Origin: Fusarium oxysporum f. sp. lycopersici 4287
Taxonomy: Eukaryota > Ascomycota > Sordariomycetes > Hypocreales > Nectriaceae
Assembly (NCBI RefSeq): GCF_000149955.1
Contig: NC_030998.1
Coordinates: 1,190,699-1,254,698, forward strand
Length of the DNA stretch: 64,000 bases
Direction of reading: 5' to 3'
Part shown: in pieces, positions 11,731 through 27,556 of the stretch
Numbering within the stretch: position 1 is the stretch's first letter
How the letters are laid out: every line of letters starts with the position of its first letter
Notes under the pieces: generated by a model
What the model was told of the DNA's origin: nothing
What the model saw: the letters and a program-made list of their open reading frames with translations, nothing else
The model's database searches: none
Position numbers and translations under genes: made by a program

Positions 11731-12712
11731 TCACGCTGGCTTCTGTCCGATAGTGACTAACGCTCGAAACATCGCACCTTCTTCCTTGACTTCCTTCTCA
11801 AACCTCTCAGCCAAGTTCTCATAAGTAGAGTCGGGTAGCTTGACACCAAGGGCTGTTACTGTCAGTCAAATTCTCATACACTTTAGAAGATCAGACTCAC
11901 CCTTTGCGCCCTCAATGAGGCTTGGGATGGTAATCACGAAAGGCTGCCACGATAACTCGGCAGCCTCATCGTCACCCAGCAGCTTACCCATGGGCAGATC
12001 CACTGAATGGACAGTCACGTTGTCTAGTCCTGCTGCCTCGAATGCGCCCGGCAGCTTGCGAATGCAATCGGATCCCATGCCCATACCATCGAACATAGCC
12101 GCGATGAGGTTGCTCGCATCTCTCCACGCTGGACCTACGTTAGGCCGATCTGTTAGATCAAAGTCAAGCTCGTGGACCTGCAGCCAACCTCCAGGCGCAA
12201 CCGTCGCTGTTTCAAGTTAGCAGAGTGGCTTGAAATAGTAAGACGTCCTCGTTCACTTACAGGCGAGATGATCAATGGCTTTCTGATAGCCCACCTTGGC
12301 AGCTCCAAGGATGCTGTACCTCACATGTGTCAAATCAAATGCTCCAACAAGTTCGTCTCTAGGCAATTCGCAAAGGTCATAAACTTCGAATCGAATGCCC
12401 TCTTCGGAAGCAGGTAGAAAGGCCTCGACAATATCAGCGCCAACGAGCTGAGCAGATGGAGAAACCTGCTTCTTCAGGTCTCGAAGCAGAACTCCTAATC
12501 TTCCGGTTAGTCAAGTTAATATCTTTGACAGTCGGAGTATTACCATCGGCGCACCCGACGTCGAGAATCTTAAGTCCTTCTTTATCCAGTGTCATTGGTG
12601 CAAAGACAATCTTGTTGTCAAGACATCTCTGAACCTAGGCATGCTGTTTCTGAAGCCGTTCTACCTCTCGGGTTATTTCCCAGGGATAGTCAGCTTTGTT
12701 CTTGGTGCTCAT
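11731..12712 (-). pseudogene. SAM-dependent methyltransferase (LaeA/UbiE-like) with in-frame TAG at codon 26
   Basis: Four exons (12712-12544, 12494-12261, 12206-11901, 11852-11731) give a 276-codon frame. The SAM-binding motif I is ILDVGCADG, followed by LVGADIV, DLTHVRY, and APGGWLQVHELDFD (motif III). The C-terminus is like fungal LaeA-type methyltransferases. The N-terminal helix reads EVERLQKQHA then TAG then VQRCLDNKIVF. Relatives usually have Trp here (QHxW), so TGG to TAG is the simplest explanation. The stop is at 12637-12635. The rest of the frame and all splice sites are intact, so the change is recent, is a sequencing error, or is corrected by A-to-I mRNA editing. A short intron removing the stop would be only about 30 nt and would delete the conserved helix. 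An internal start at the Met of MTLDKEGL is possible. Confidence 0.75.
12635..12637 (-). other. Premature TAG codon in methyltransferase reading frame
   Basis: The codon follows GCC (Ala25) and precedes GTT (Val27) on the minus strand. The adenosine (base 12636) has U before it and G after it in the mRNA, which is the preferred context for fungal A-to-I editing. Editing would give UGG (Trp). Confidence 0.8.
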
Positions 12713-13632
12713 TATGAAAAACGAGATCGGATAATCTGTCTGCGATCGTAGTAGATTTGGCGATACTGAGTGTAGCGGCTTCTGTGAGGATTGAGCGGAA
12801 CTACAGGAGGTCTTATATGCCCATGAAACTTATCGTACTACAGAAACTCCCGTTGGGGTTCACTCACTTCTCACCTGGCCAAGTCTCACTACATATCTCT
12901 CCGGGTATCAAAAAAATGTCTCCGGGCTTCTAGAAAGTCTCCATGAAGCTTGAAAGCGATAGCCATGGCTAGTGCTTATTGCTTGGCAAATATCGTAAGC
13001 TGAAATTGGCCAAGATATCACCAGGGTCCGTTCGCTGATGGCTTGATAGAGCTGCAGAGTCTCTTCCTTTCCCATCTTGGACCTGGGATTCATCTTTATT
13101 CACATGTTTGCCCAAATAGGAGCCGAGAATCGAGTGTTGGCAGTGAGTAGGTAGGCTCACGTAATTTCAACGTATCATTCGGTGTTTCTGGAGATCTCTG
13201 TTGGTGTTCAACCTCGTAGCTGCTTACCCCACCCCCCCTAGGGACCTGGTCCTAGACCTGACATACATGCCTGACACGTAAACAGTCAGGGTCTTTCCAC
13301 TGTTTGCCTTCCCCAGGTTGGGGTTGATCACATGGATAATGTCTACCACTAAAGGTTAGAAAAGAGCTTCATCCGTAGCCTTTTAAAACAGGGCTGTTGT
13401 TTCCAAGTCAGCATCATAAGGCAAAGCACCACCAAAAGATCGAAATCTCTTACTTCCTTGAAAATAAGTCTCGACGAGAGAATAATAGTAACGCGACCTA
13501 GGCTGTAACAGCTTAGTTGACTAGGTCCTTTCTTGCAAAACCATCAGATTATAGTTCAATGTTAAGTATAATGAATTCAAGTGATCATAGCCAAAAAGGC
13601 AGTTGCAACATATATTGACATCGCTATATACA
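12713..13632. other. Intergenic region
   Basis: About 0.9 kb holding the methyltransferase promoter and the 3' flank of the permease. Includes a C-rich run near 13229-13240. No gene was recognised. Confidence 0.4.
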
Positions 13633-15614
13633 TTAGAACAGATGATGCCACAGGCGTTTCCAAGCAGGGCCGTTGGCAAGCTGCTCGCGATAAGCGTTGA
13701 TGGTATCCCAATCATGCTCGCGACGACCGGTATCAAGGTCAATCTCGCTGACCTTTCTCCATCCCTCTCGCTTCCAGATGTATCCAACAGCATAAAAGAG
13801 GATGACAACAGGCAGAGCCAGGTATGATTGGAAGAAGCCTTCGGCAGTACCGAGTGATCCATCAATATTGGTCATAGCAGTGTAGAACTGCGCAATAAGA
13901 ACGATGACGATGAGGACGAGTCCAAGCCAAGAGCCCCAGACTCCGAAGACGTGCTTGAAGGGGATCTCATCCAGAGTGTGACCGTGGTATTTCCAGGCTT
14001 GTCGGAATCGGATATGGCAAAGGCAGATAGAGCCCCAGGTAAACAAAGCAGCCAGACCGGACAAAGCCTGAAGCCAAACGAAGACGGTGTTTCCATCACC
14101 ACTGACACTGATGTATCCAAGAGCACCGATGGCGATGATGGAGACAACAGCAGGAAGAGGACGACCAGACTTATCAATGAAAGAGAAGAATCTGGGAGCA
14201 TAGCCCTGTTGCGCGAGAGCAACAAGAGTTCGGCTACCGCCGTAGACGCAAGAGACACCGATAGACAAGACAGAAACAAGGATGATGACGTTCATGAAAG
14301 AATCGTATCCCTTGAGATGAGCGTTGGCGGCAGCGATGACGAAGGGAGAGGCACTAGGCTCGTTGTTGCTGGCGTTCAGAAGTCTGGGGTCCTGAGAGTT
14401 GACGAGGAAACCGACGAGGAGAAGGCCGACCACGTAGAAGAGAGTGATTCGCCAGAAGACCTGCTTGATGGCGCCGGGGAGAGCCTTGGCGGGGTTCTTG
14501 GCTTCGGCAGCAGCGAGACCGACAAGTTCTGTTCCACTGAAGGAGAAGGCTGCAGTGACGAACACACCTAGTATCCATTAGTTTCTGAAGAGTATCACGG
14601 GACGGAGGAATTATATCTTACCGCAGAAGCCTCGGAAACCGTGCTGGAAAGCACCTGGGTCGTACCAAAGCTTGGCGCCCTGGTAGGTGCTGTACTGTCC
14701 ATCAGAAGGACCTCCACCGCAAACAAGGATCACAGCGACGATCATGAAGATGACGGTAGCAGAGAGCTTAAGTAGTGCAGCCCAGAACTCTTCCTCGGCG
14801 TAACCAAGAGTGCCGAAAATATTGACGAGGATAATGACAGCAAGGAAGACCTGTAGTATGTCAGTTAACAGGCTCACGATAGCTTCATGGGAGTTGAACT
14901 TACGCTGACCCAGATAGCCACGCTAGTATGCGGAGCCCAGTATTGAATGACTGTGCCGCAAACTGTCAATTCAAGAGGAAGAACGAAAGCCCATTGCATG
15001 ACGTAGTTCCAACCCATGGCGAAACCCCAAGAAGGATCAACAAATCGGTTGGCATAGCTGGTGATTTGTTAGCGCACGTACTAATTGGAAGGTTGACAAA
15101 ACTCACGTATAGAAACCACCGGAAACGGGATACATGACAGCAAGTTCACCAAGAGCATAGACGACGTTGAAGATCATGACACCCATGATCAAGAAACCAA
15201 TAGTCAATGAACCAGGGCCACCAGTTTGCAGAGCAGAACCGCTACCGACGAAGAAACCAGCACCAATACTGCAAATGGGTTAGCACGGAGTACACCAGAC
15301 CAATATTAGCGCGTCATCATTTAGAAGGGCGGCAATAAGCCGGCGTTGCACGATGACGATGGAACGAAAATGACTGACCTGCCACCAATGGCGATCATGT
15401 TAAGATGACGAGGCTTCATCTCACGCTGCAACTCAGCGGTTCCCTTTGCGTAATCATCATGGGGAGCGAATGAGCCGGGAGTAAGCCCATTGCGCAGCGC
15501 CCACGACTGCTTGGGTCCATCCTCAATGGGCTCAGTGGTGCCCTGCTTCTCATCATATCGCGGTGTTGTATCCTGAGCCTCGAGGGCTTCTTGTTTAGGA
15601 TGGATTTCCGACAT
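13633..15614 (-). CDS. Amino acid permease (fungal YAT/AAP family)
   Basis: Five exons (15614-15379, 15268-15107, 15057-14904, 14850-14622, 14567-13633) encode 571 residues. The hydrophilic N-terminus (MSEIHPKQEALEAQDTTPRY) is followed by the family signature LQREMKPRHLNMIAIGGSIG and about twelve hydrophobic segments. Conserved blocks include GELAVMYPVSGGFYTYANRF, AFSFSGTELVGLAAAEAKNP, and SGLAALFTWGSICLCHIRFR. The protein is a plasma-membrane proton-coupled importer of amino acids, probably of broad range like Gap1. It lies a few kilobases from a cluster of methylated-amine enzymes, but no direct link can be shown. Tyr-Lys-rich ends (AWKRLWHHLF) are usual. Confidence 0.93.
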
Positions 15615-17577
15615 GGTGAGATGCTTAGATAAACTTCAATGTCTTGAGAGTCAAAGGATCAGAGGGAATCAGGGCTGATGGTAGATATATACGATGGGCT
15701 ACTCGTGCCAAAAGTGGCAACACGGGGGAACCATCCCTCACACGGACCTAAATGAAAAGCGGAAGGTGGTTTCTTGGAAGGATGCAGAGAGAGATAGGTA
15801 CCTAGGAAGGGTACGTAACATGGAGCATTGATTTGATTGTTGGTTTCACTGTTCGAATTGCTGTGGTGATCCGTTCCTTGAGACTGGGGGCTGCTCCTCT
15901 ATCTCACGGATAAAGCGGCACTTTGCTCAGCTGGGGCAAAAGAAGTGGACACTCGAATGAACCAAAGCTTAAGCCACCAAAAAAAGGAGCTGGGGGGGAG
16001 GGGAAGGGAAGAGAGGGAAACTAGCCTATCAGCCGTTTAGTCGCGTGCTGACGTAGAGAAAAGAGTGCTACTGAGCGGAAGTTTTAGAGCTGAGGTTAGG
16101 CTGTGGCTTGATCTTGTGCATCCTCGGCTCCGAAGATATTGTCGTCGATTTCTCTACAACTCCAACTCCAACTCCAACTCCAACAAGGTATGTTTTATCT
16201 TGTGTTACATGTGAATGTTCTGCAGTCTGGATAAAGTGCGCAAAAAGGCTCCTCCCAAGTCTGGGGAAAGTGGCATCTTTGAGGAATCTATTTGTCATAG
16301 ATTCAAGTTCTACCCCGGAATATCTCTGCTGGATCTGCGTGCGTGTGAAATTGAGCAGTTGGCAGCAAATGGCGTAGCACCTGTATCATTGGGGCGTGCC
16401 CGGAGCCGAGCTAGCCGGAAGGCCTCTTATCAAGCCGCCGATCCCGAGGCTAACATACGATGAGCAGTGGCTGTAGCTGGTCTAATTGGGCAGAGACAGT
16501 TGGGTTTATCTGACTGGAGTCTGGAGAAGGGATATAAACGGGTCTTGCTGTGGTAGGACCGACTTTGAGTTGTGTCATGGGAGGAGGAATGGGATGCAGT
16601 CATTGATAGAGTTTGGGTACTGATCCTCGCTCAAATCTTAGGTGAGAAATACGCACGGATAGATGGTCTGTAACAAAAGGACATGCCAGGGTTTAATTGT
16701 GGTGGTGATTATTTCAAGCACATCTTCAATTATCGTCAGTATCAATGAAGTTGAAGATATTGGAGATATTCCCAATTAAATCCGTGCTTGATTTCTTGGC
16801 AGGGCGATAGAAGCCTCTGACAGCTTGGCACCCGTGATGTTCATCTTGGCATTTGACAGGACAAGCATTATCTGGGGAAATCCACGACGCGTAAGGTATC
16901 TACGATCAAAGAGGAAGCTGTTACATAAAAACAACATCTTTAGCCTTTGGCATTTGATTTGACCTCCCGTTTTAAGGGTTCCAAAGCTAATTCCCATTAA
17001 ACTCATCGCAAGCATCTCCACGGAGGGTCTCGTGTCGCAAACTGCCCGAAGTGAGCGGTTTGCACCGCTAATGTTACTGCACTCAGGGAACTGCCCAGTG
17101 AACAAACTCCACTGTCTCGTTTCCTGATCTTCATTCTCAAAACGATCAGCGGAATTCATCGCTCATCGAGTCTAAACGACGATAAGGATTGTTTTAAACA
17201 AGCTCCATCAAACGGCGCAATGACGCAAAGGACAAGCCTTGTTTGCGTTTGGCTTGCATTAGTTGCAACCCATTCCTTACCATCGCGTGCACGATTCAGC
17301 AACGGCGAAACAAGATTCCACTGAATGACGTAGGCGATTCAACTGTCAACCCACATAAAATACTAACAGATAACGTCTTATCACCACTTTGATAAGCTCC
17401 TATCTGCTACAGCACAAACAACTCGTAGGTGAGTGTTCCGCAGCCGCGGAATCCATATCGACCAAGCATTATTGGATGTCACTGATGCCATGTACAGTCA
17501 TCAATAGCTTAATCACAATGTTTATCTGAACGTTTTGGTCGTCATCTCGTGCTCATTGTATAATTTCTACCAATGCT
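15615..17577. other. Intergenic region with a hexamer tandem repeat
   Basis: About 2 kb between two minus-strand genes, probably the permease promoter plus unassigned sequence. It includes purine-rich and GA-rich runs near 15980-16020 and the CAACTC repeat at 16157-16184. No gene was recognised. Confidence 0.4.
16157..16184. repeat. (CAACTC)n microsatellite, about 4.7 units
   Basis: Perfect tandem copies of CAACTC run from 16157 to 16184 in a non-coding region. It would be expected to vary in length between strains. Confidence 0.85.
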
Positions 17578-18648
17578 TCACTCTTCTGCTACGACCCTTA
17601 GAACAGCTTTCTCTGCCGATAGCTTCCCTTCTCTGCTCAGCTGAAAGGCTTCAGTAACGTTATCCAGAGTTCCAACCTCCCTCACAGGGTTTGTTTCAAG
17701 ATCGCCTTGCTCTAGCATCTTCGTTACTAGTCGTAGGTACTTTTCCCAAGCACGTTTCTCGGCTGGTGTTTCGGGGCCTGTATTATCAAACACGGTGTAT
17801 TCGTCACCCAACGACCTGCCAAAGACAGTAAAAGCGAGCATGGACTCGGCATTGACATATGGATTGACAGTGTGAAGAGACTCTTTGTCGAGTGGCGATA
17901 GAGCAATCAGCTGAGATCCTGCGCTGTGAGCTAGGCAGCGGGCCACTTTCTCTGGAGAACCTCCATCTGCAATGTTATCGAGGGCATATCTCAATTTCCC
18001 TCCAGTAATCTCCTTGACACGTTCAACCCAATCTTCATCGTGGTAGTCGACCGTGACCTCGGCACCCTGCCGTTTGAGGAGGTCATGGTTCTTGGACGAG
18101 GCCACTGCAATGACACGAAGACCACTGAGCTTGCCAAGTTGAAGAGCGTACAGGCCAACACTCGTGGAAGCACCATACACCAAAAAGTCCACTCGGTCTT
18201 CTTTAGACTGGTAGGGCTCAGGTAACGACAAGTGTTGATACATAGCTTGCGTTGCCGTAGCAAAAGCAAGTGAGATAGTCGATGCCTGCTGCAAGCTGAT
18301 GTTGTCGGGCACGCCAAAGACGAGTGATGCCTCGATGTTCATGTACTCTGCAAAAGATCCGATGCCTTCGAAGGTTGCGCCATGGACCCAGCCGCCAACC
18401 CTCTGGCCTTTCTTCCAGTCAGAGCCGTTGGGGTCTTCGACGGTGCCGGCAAAGTCACAGCCTGCAATGAGGCCCGGTTGTGCTGGTCCATCCAGCACAT
18501 CGCCTTCAACGAGTTTCCAATCACCAGGGTTCAGAGCCGCGTAGTGAATCTTGACAAGAATTTCTCCTTCTCGCGGGCTTGGACGAGGAACCGACTGGAC
18601 AGACCCGCTTCCTTTGCCATCCGTCACGAAAGCTCGCATTCTAGTCAT
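17578..18648 (-). CDS. MDR-family zinc-independent oxidoreductase (ToxD/trans-enoyl-reductase-like)
   Basis: Single exon of 356 codons. It starts MTRMRAFVTDGKGSGSVQSV and shows the GroES-like fold motifs VKIHYAALNPGDWKLVEGD and GCDFAGTVE, then the cofactor-binding region VYGASTSVGLYALQLGKLSG. The Cys/His zinc ligands of true alcohol dehydrogenases are absent. This is the pattern of fungal ToxD/LovC-like enoyl reductases and quinone oxidoreductases, which use NADPH. Stand-alone copies are common and are not evidence of a polyketide cluster; no synthase is present nearby. The substrate is unknown. Confidence 0.88.
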   Translation of the reverse strand: MTRMRAFVTDGKGSGSVQSVPRPSPREGEILVKIHYAALNPGDWKLVEGDVLDGPAQPGLIAGCDFAGTVEDPNGSDWKKGQRVGGWVHGATFEGIGSFAEYMNIEASLVFGVPDNISLQQASTISLAFATATQAMYQHLSLPEPYQSKEDRVDFLVYGASTSVGLYALQLGKLSGLRVIAVASSKNHDLLKRQGAEVTVDYHDEDWVERVKEITGGKLRYALDNIADGGSPEKVARCLAHSAGSQLIALSPLDKESLHTVNPYVNAESMLAFTVFGRSLGDEYTVFDNTGPETPAEKRAWEKYLRLVTKMLEQGDLETNPVREVGTLDNVTEAFQLSREGKLSAEKAVLRVVAEE

Positions 18649-19173
18649 CTCGTCTACTGTCGAAGGATTCTCTCTCGAATCCCAGATGCCGTTGAGCGGG
18701 TGAGCTAATGGTTCGTCGTGGTACGACTTATAAGACCATTGTTATCCGAGTCTCAATCCAGACGAATTGATAAGCAAATCTGAGAAGCAACGTTATGAAT
18801 CGAACTATTCCTCTTTCCTTTCTGCTAGCTCTTGCATCGCGACCTATCATGTCCGTCGGGATGTTCCAGAAACGGCAGCTGGGATCACTATCCTTGTCAG
18901 CCAAGACAGCTCACGGAAAGACTCAATGCCGACTTACAAATAACACAAACTAATGGCAGATTCACCGAGAACAAAGTGATATAGTTGTAAAACATGATTC
19001 ATTAACATCTAGTAGAAATCATCGCTCATTATGCAAGAGTGAGCTGCCTATTAAGACTTTTCCCATAACATGACTTCTCCGCCATCTAGGAATTCCAGCA
19101 TCACAAACCCTCTTCCCAATCGCAGAAACAACTATGAAACACCCAGAACAAAGGAGATCGTAACGTTCATAAT
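18649..19173. other. Intergenic region
   Basis: About 525 bases containing the promoter of the MDR enzyme and the 3' flank of the dimethylglycine oxidase. Nothing else was seen. Confidence 0.4.
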
Positions 19174-23825
<4,652 letters not shown>

Positions 23826-26323
23826 CTAAAAGTGATTAAACATGATATTACTAAAATTTTCACCTTCCCACCATGCAGGCCCTCTGCCCTCGCTCAGGGC
23901 AGGTTGGGGGTCATCGCAGCCCATGTCGGCAATGTTGACGAACTGCGACGAGTCCGCGTAGAGCCATGGCGTAGTGCATAGCGTCAAGTTATCGTCCACC
24001 GGTACCTCATCGTAGACAGTGTCGCGCGCAGAGTCTGGACCCTGCGACGAGAGCGGGGCTTTGTAAGATAGCGTTGGCGCTTCTTGGCCGCCGTCTGCAG
24101 TGTTGATTGTGATCTCGGGTGCGCTGGCGACGATGATCTCCAGCGTGATGTTCTCATTTGCATCCTCGTTTGTGGGGTTTGGGACAAGGGATTGGTTGAG
24201 AAGACCAGCTGTCGGGAGCTCGTGAGAGTCTGCAAAGGTGTTGAACTGGAGAATCTTCCACATGAGTGGGACGCTGAGGTAGATCTTTGAGGGCATCCAG
24301 TCTTCAACGTCCATGCTATCAGATGTACCTGCAGCGATGCGCGTCATCTTGTCAAGATTGCGGTCCTGTCAATTGTTAGTGCAAATTCATGCGACACTCA
24401 GAAAATACATACCAATGCTCTGCAAGCTGCTGAAGTGGGCAGAAAGTTCTTCAAAAACCGCCTGCACTTGGCAAAGTCCGTGTTGGACTTGTGCTTCAGT
24501 CGCGCCGCAGCAGCGCAGCAGTAGTACAGGTGCACCGTCGCCGCAATGGCAGCGACATGGCCGAAGAAAGGATCTGCAAGCGGTACTTGCTTATCGACGA
24601 CCATGTCGATCATGCGAACGATCCAGGTGGAATGCAGAAGTGCCAATTCTGACGATCGCCTCCAAAAAGTGTTCGGGATGGCGAGGTTGGGGTTGTGCTG
24701 CGCTCCCACGATGTACAAGAAAGGATGGTTCAATACCGTCGGAATGACGTGGTATGTAAATTGCTCCTTCAACCACGGCGCCCAGTAATCACGATGCATC
24801 TTCAAGTCTTCGACCTTGCGCTCGTAAAACTTGACTGTGTCATAGCGATGGCACATGGGTATCCTGTTCTCGGTCTCCATAAAGTCGGCGAGAACTTTGG
24901 CGTACATCGAGTCATGTCGCCAAGGCTCCTTGATGTTGTTGTGTGCGCAATCGGAAACGTATTTTCGCACTTGACTCCAGACCCAGCCAAGATGAACGCT
25001 GGTATTCCAGATACCAGGCTCGTTCTGGTGTTGACAACCGAGATCATCTCTGGGGAGAGTCGGCGCTCTTGGGTCGTGATCTGGCATTGGGCCTCGAGTA
25101 GTGGAATAGGCCGGGCGCCAGATCTCTGTTGGTACGCTCAAAAGACCTTCTTGTCGACCGTAAGATTGCTCAAGCATCTGTAGACTCCAGAATAGCCTCT
25201 TCTTGCGGTCCGACATGGGATCTTCCATGCCGTAAACGGACTCGACGTCCAGCATCGCAGAGCGACATAGTTGATGCGCAAGACCGAGGTGGAATTGGCC
25301 AAGGTGGACATTTCCGTCTACAAATGTTAGTCTGTGTGTCGCGACAATAAAACCAACAGAAACATACCAATAAAAGAGGAGTAGGAGAGAAGACAGAGGC
25401 TCTCAAGCGTCGCAAGATCCACAGTCCCATTTGCGATCCTGAGCATGATGAGACTCTTCGCATTGTTGGCGTACAACTTTGCCTGATCTCCATTCTCAGA
25501 GAATCGCAACGTCAAGGCAAGAATGCTGCAAGCAAGCTCATCATGCATAGACCCAAAGTCTCTAACCTCGTCGCGCTCAAAACACCATATTGGCTGTCGG
25601 TGGCAGTACTCAAAGTACAGCGCAATACCAACAGCGATATCGGAATGGCTCGGTCGCAGAGACGAGTTCTCGGATTCGGACTTTACTGAGGGATGGCTTG
25701 TAGGGTAGCTATGCTCGCGCGTGTTTCGCACGCCAGAGTATGACTTTTCGGAAGTGTCTGTTGTTTCTTCGAGCGCTGAATCGAGCTGTTGCTGTTGGTG
25801 ATGGTTTTGCTGGTGGTGCTGGTTCTGTTTTTGTTGTGACGTAGGCCTGCAAACGCCCCAAAAGTTAGAACCCTTCCCACTGTAAGTAAGCGTCAGAGAC
25901 AGGAAAAGACTTACAAGCTTCCGTTCAGCAAAAAGTCAAGCTTCTCCTCCAGATGGGCCAATCTCTCCTCCTAATTAAAATCGTCAAGTTATGTTTTTTT
26001 TTGCGTGTGCAAAACCCCATGCACAACGTACCGAAGGACCGCTCTGAGAGGGCCTGATTGCCGGGGGATAAGAGCACGACTGTTTGAGGCGGACGCAGCT
26101 GGAGCATGCTGGCTTCTCACCTGGGCAACGGGTCTTCTTTCGTCTGGGTTTCTCAAATCAGTACAGCTGTGATAGACGCGACATCGCAGTGTGTGTTTGC
26201 CAACCTGCAAGTCAGACAGGCGTGGTGAGAGCGTCGTCTGCCGCGGGTGCTCGTGGGAGGATTATTATTGTTGCTGCTGGTGTTGTTGTTCTCCTCAGTG
26301 GGTGACATTGAAGACCTCGACAT
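23826..26323 (-). CDS. Zn2Cys6 transcription factor with fungal-specific domain
   Basis: Six exons (26323-26205, 26143-26032, 25970-25915, 25846-25368, 25317-24413, 24365-23826) encode 736 residues. The zinc cluster spans intron 1: CLTCRRKKTRCPGEKPACSS continuing CVRLKQSC, i.e. CX2CX6C then CX2CX6C. A short coiled coil follows (ERLAHLEEKLDFLL), then a Gln/His-rich linker and the middle homology region (GIALYFEYCHRQPIWCFER, MLDVESVYGMEDPMSDRKKR, LFWSLQMLEQSYGRQ). The C-terminus is acidic. It sits between two oxidases of the proposed methylated-amine pathway on the same strand, which makes it a candidate local regulator (inferred). A second start at 26308 is possible. Confidence 0.9.
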
Positions 26324-27556
26324 TTTGAAGGTATTATCATCTAAGACAAGGAAGAGAGAAGAGGGAAGGGGAGGGAGGGAATGTCCCGACGAGGAGGATA
26401 ATAATGAATAAAAAAAAGTTGATGGCGTAGGAGTTGGTGAACCTTGTTTCGCTCGCTGTAAAGGGGCCCGCTTCCACTAAATACCTTACCCTTGGACCTC
26501 TGGGACTTTTTGGCGTCTGCTCTGCTGTAGGATACAGTGCAGTTTGGGGTGGCTTACAGTTACTGTTGCAAACCCCGCACTGCCTACTGGTCAAACGGAC
26601 TGCGTGTGTGCGTTAGAATAACTCTTACTCATGGCCCTTGCGCTGCGCTGCTGATAACGCGGGGTTTGGTACGAAGCAGAAAAGCTTAGCGGGTTATCCA
26701 GGGATTGGATGGAATGGCCAAGGCTAATGCGAAGTGCCTGAAGAGAACAAGGGGGCGTGGATAGTGTGACTCCCGGTCAGAGATGAGGCCCACTGAGAGA
26801 GAAACGCAGAGCCCATCCCAGCATCCGTTGCAACAACAGCACGGCACGCACAGCACAGCACAGCACAGCACAGCGTGGGATAACTTGCCATCACGGCGTG
26901 TTTGGTCTGGTGATGTGAACACCACTACACTGTATCTATCGAGTTATTCCTCAAAGCAGACAAGGTGAAAACTCTTCACCGTAGAATTCCCTATCTCCAA
27001 CCATTCGGTCATACCGCTCGTTATCTTCCCACTGCCGACACAAACTTTCCACGTCCCCTGCACCCACCTTCTATCAGAGCTTCCAGAAATAACTATCTCT
27101 GCCTTCACCGAGACACACCTCGTCTGGTCCCCCGCCTCGCTCCGACAAACGGAGATCTGTCGGGGAGAGATAACGCGCTGTGGATCAATGATCACCTAAC
27201 TAGCCAAGGGTGCTAGATAAGAGTGAGTGGAGGTGAGGAGAAGCCCAAGATACGCAAATCTCCATCTCTACGTAACTTACTCCGACAACGCAGTTTAAAC
27301 ATTGCTTGGCTGAGGACATTCTGCTTGGCAAAGGCGATCACGGATGACTTTGACCATGTCATGGTAGTAACAAGAATCTCAATTCGTTCATTATGCTCGT
27401 AATTATGCCCTTCAACGCCCAATCATGTCTCCCTTAATCCCTGGCTCGTCTCCCCCGCAGTTATTCCCCTCAGAGGATGCTACTCTCTCTTCTGTTTATT
27501 CCCTGATCTTCCATCCATCCTTCTTTACATGCTTCTTATGTATTGCTACCTCGATT
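26324..27556. promoter_or_regulatory. Promoter region of the Zn2Cys6 regulator
   Basis: About 1.2 kb with AT- and GA-rich patches, a pentamer repeat at 26849-26874 and a CGATCACGG sequence at 27335-27343 related to the E-box element near other genes of this region. No gene was recognised. Confidence 0.4.
26849..26874. repeat. (CACAG)n-type pentamer microsatellite
   Basis: About five tandem copies of CACAG/ACAGC in the upstream region of the Zn2Cys6 regulator, roughly 530 bases before its start codon. Confidence 0.8.

Noticed and set aside
12607..12650. A mini-intron that would remove the TAG in the methyltransferase
   Set aside because: The only GT...TAG option is about 30 nt, below the usual fungal minimum, and would delete the conserved QKQH helix.
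17578..18648. Polyketide cluster suggested by the enoyl-reductase-like gene
   Set aside because: No synthase, tailoring set or cluster regulator next to it; stand-alone members of this family are common.
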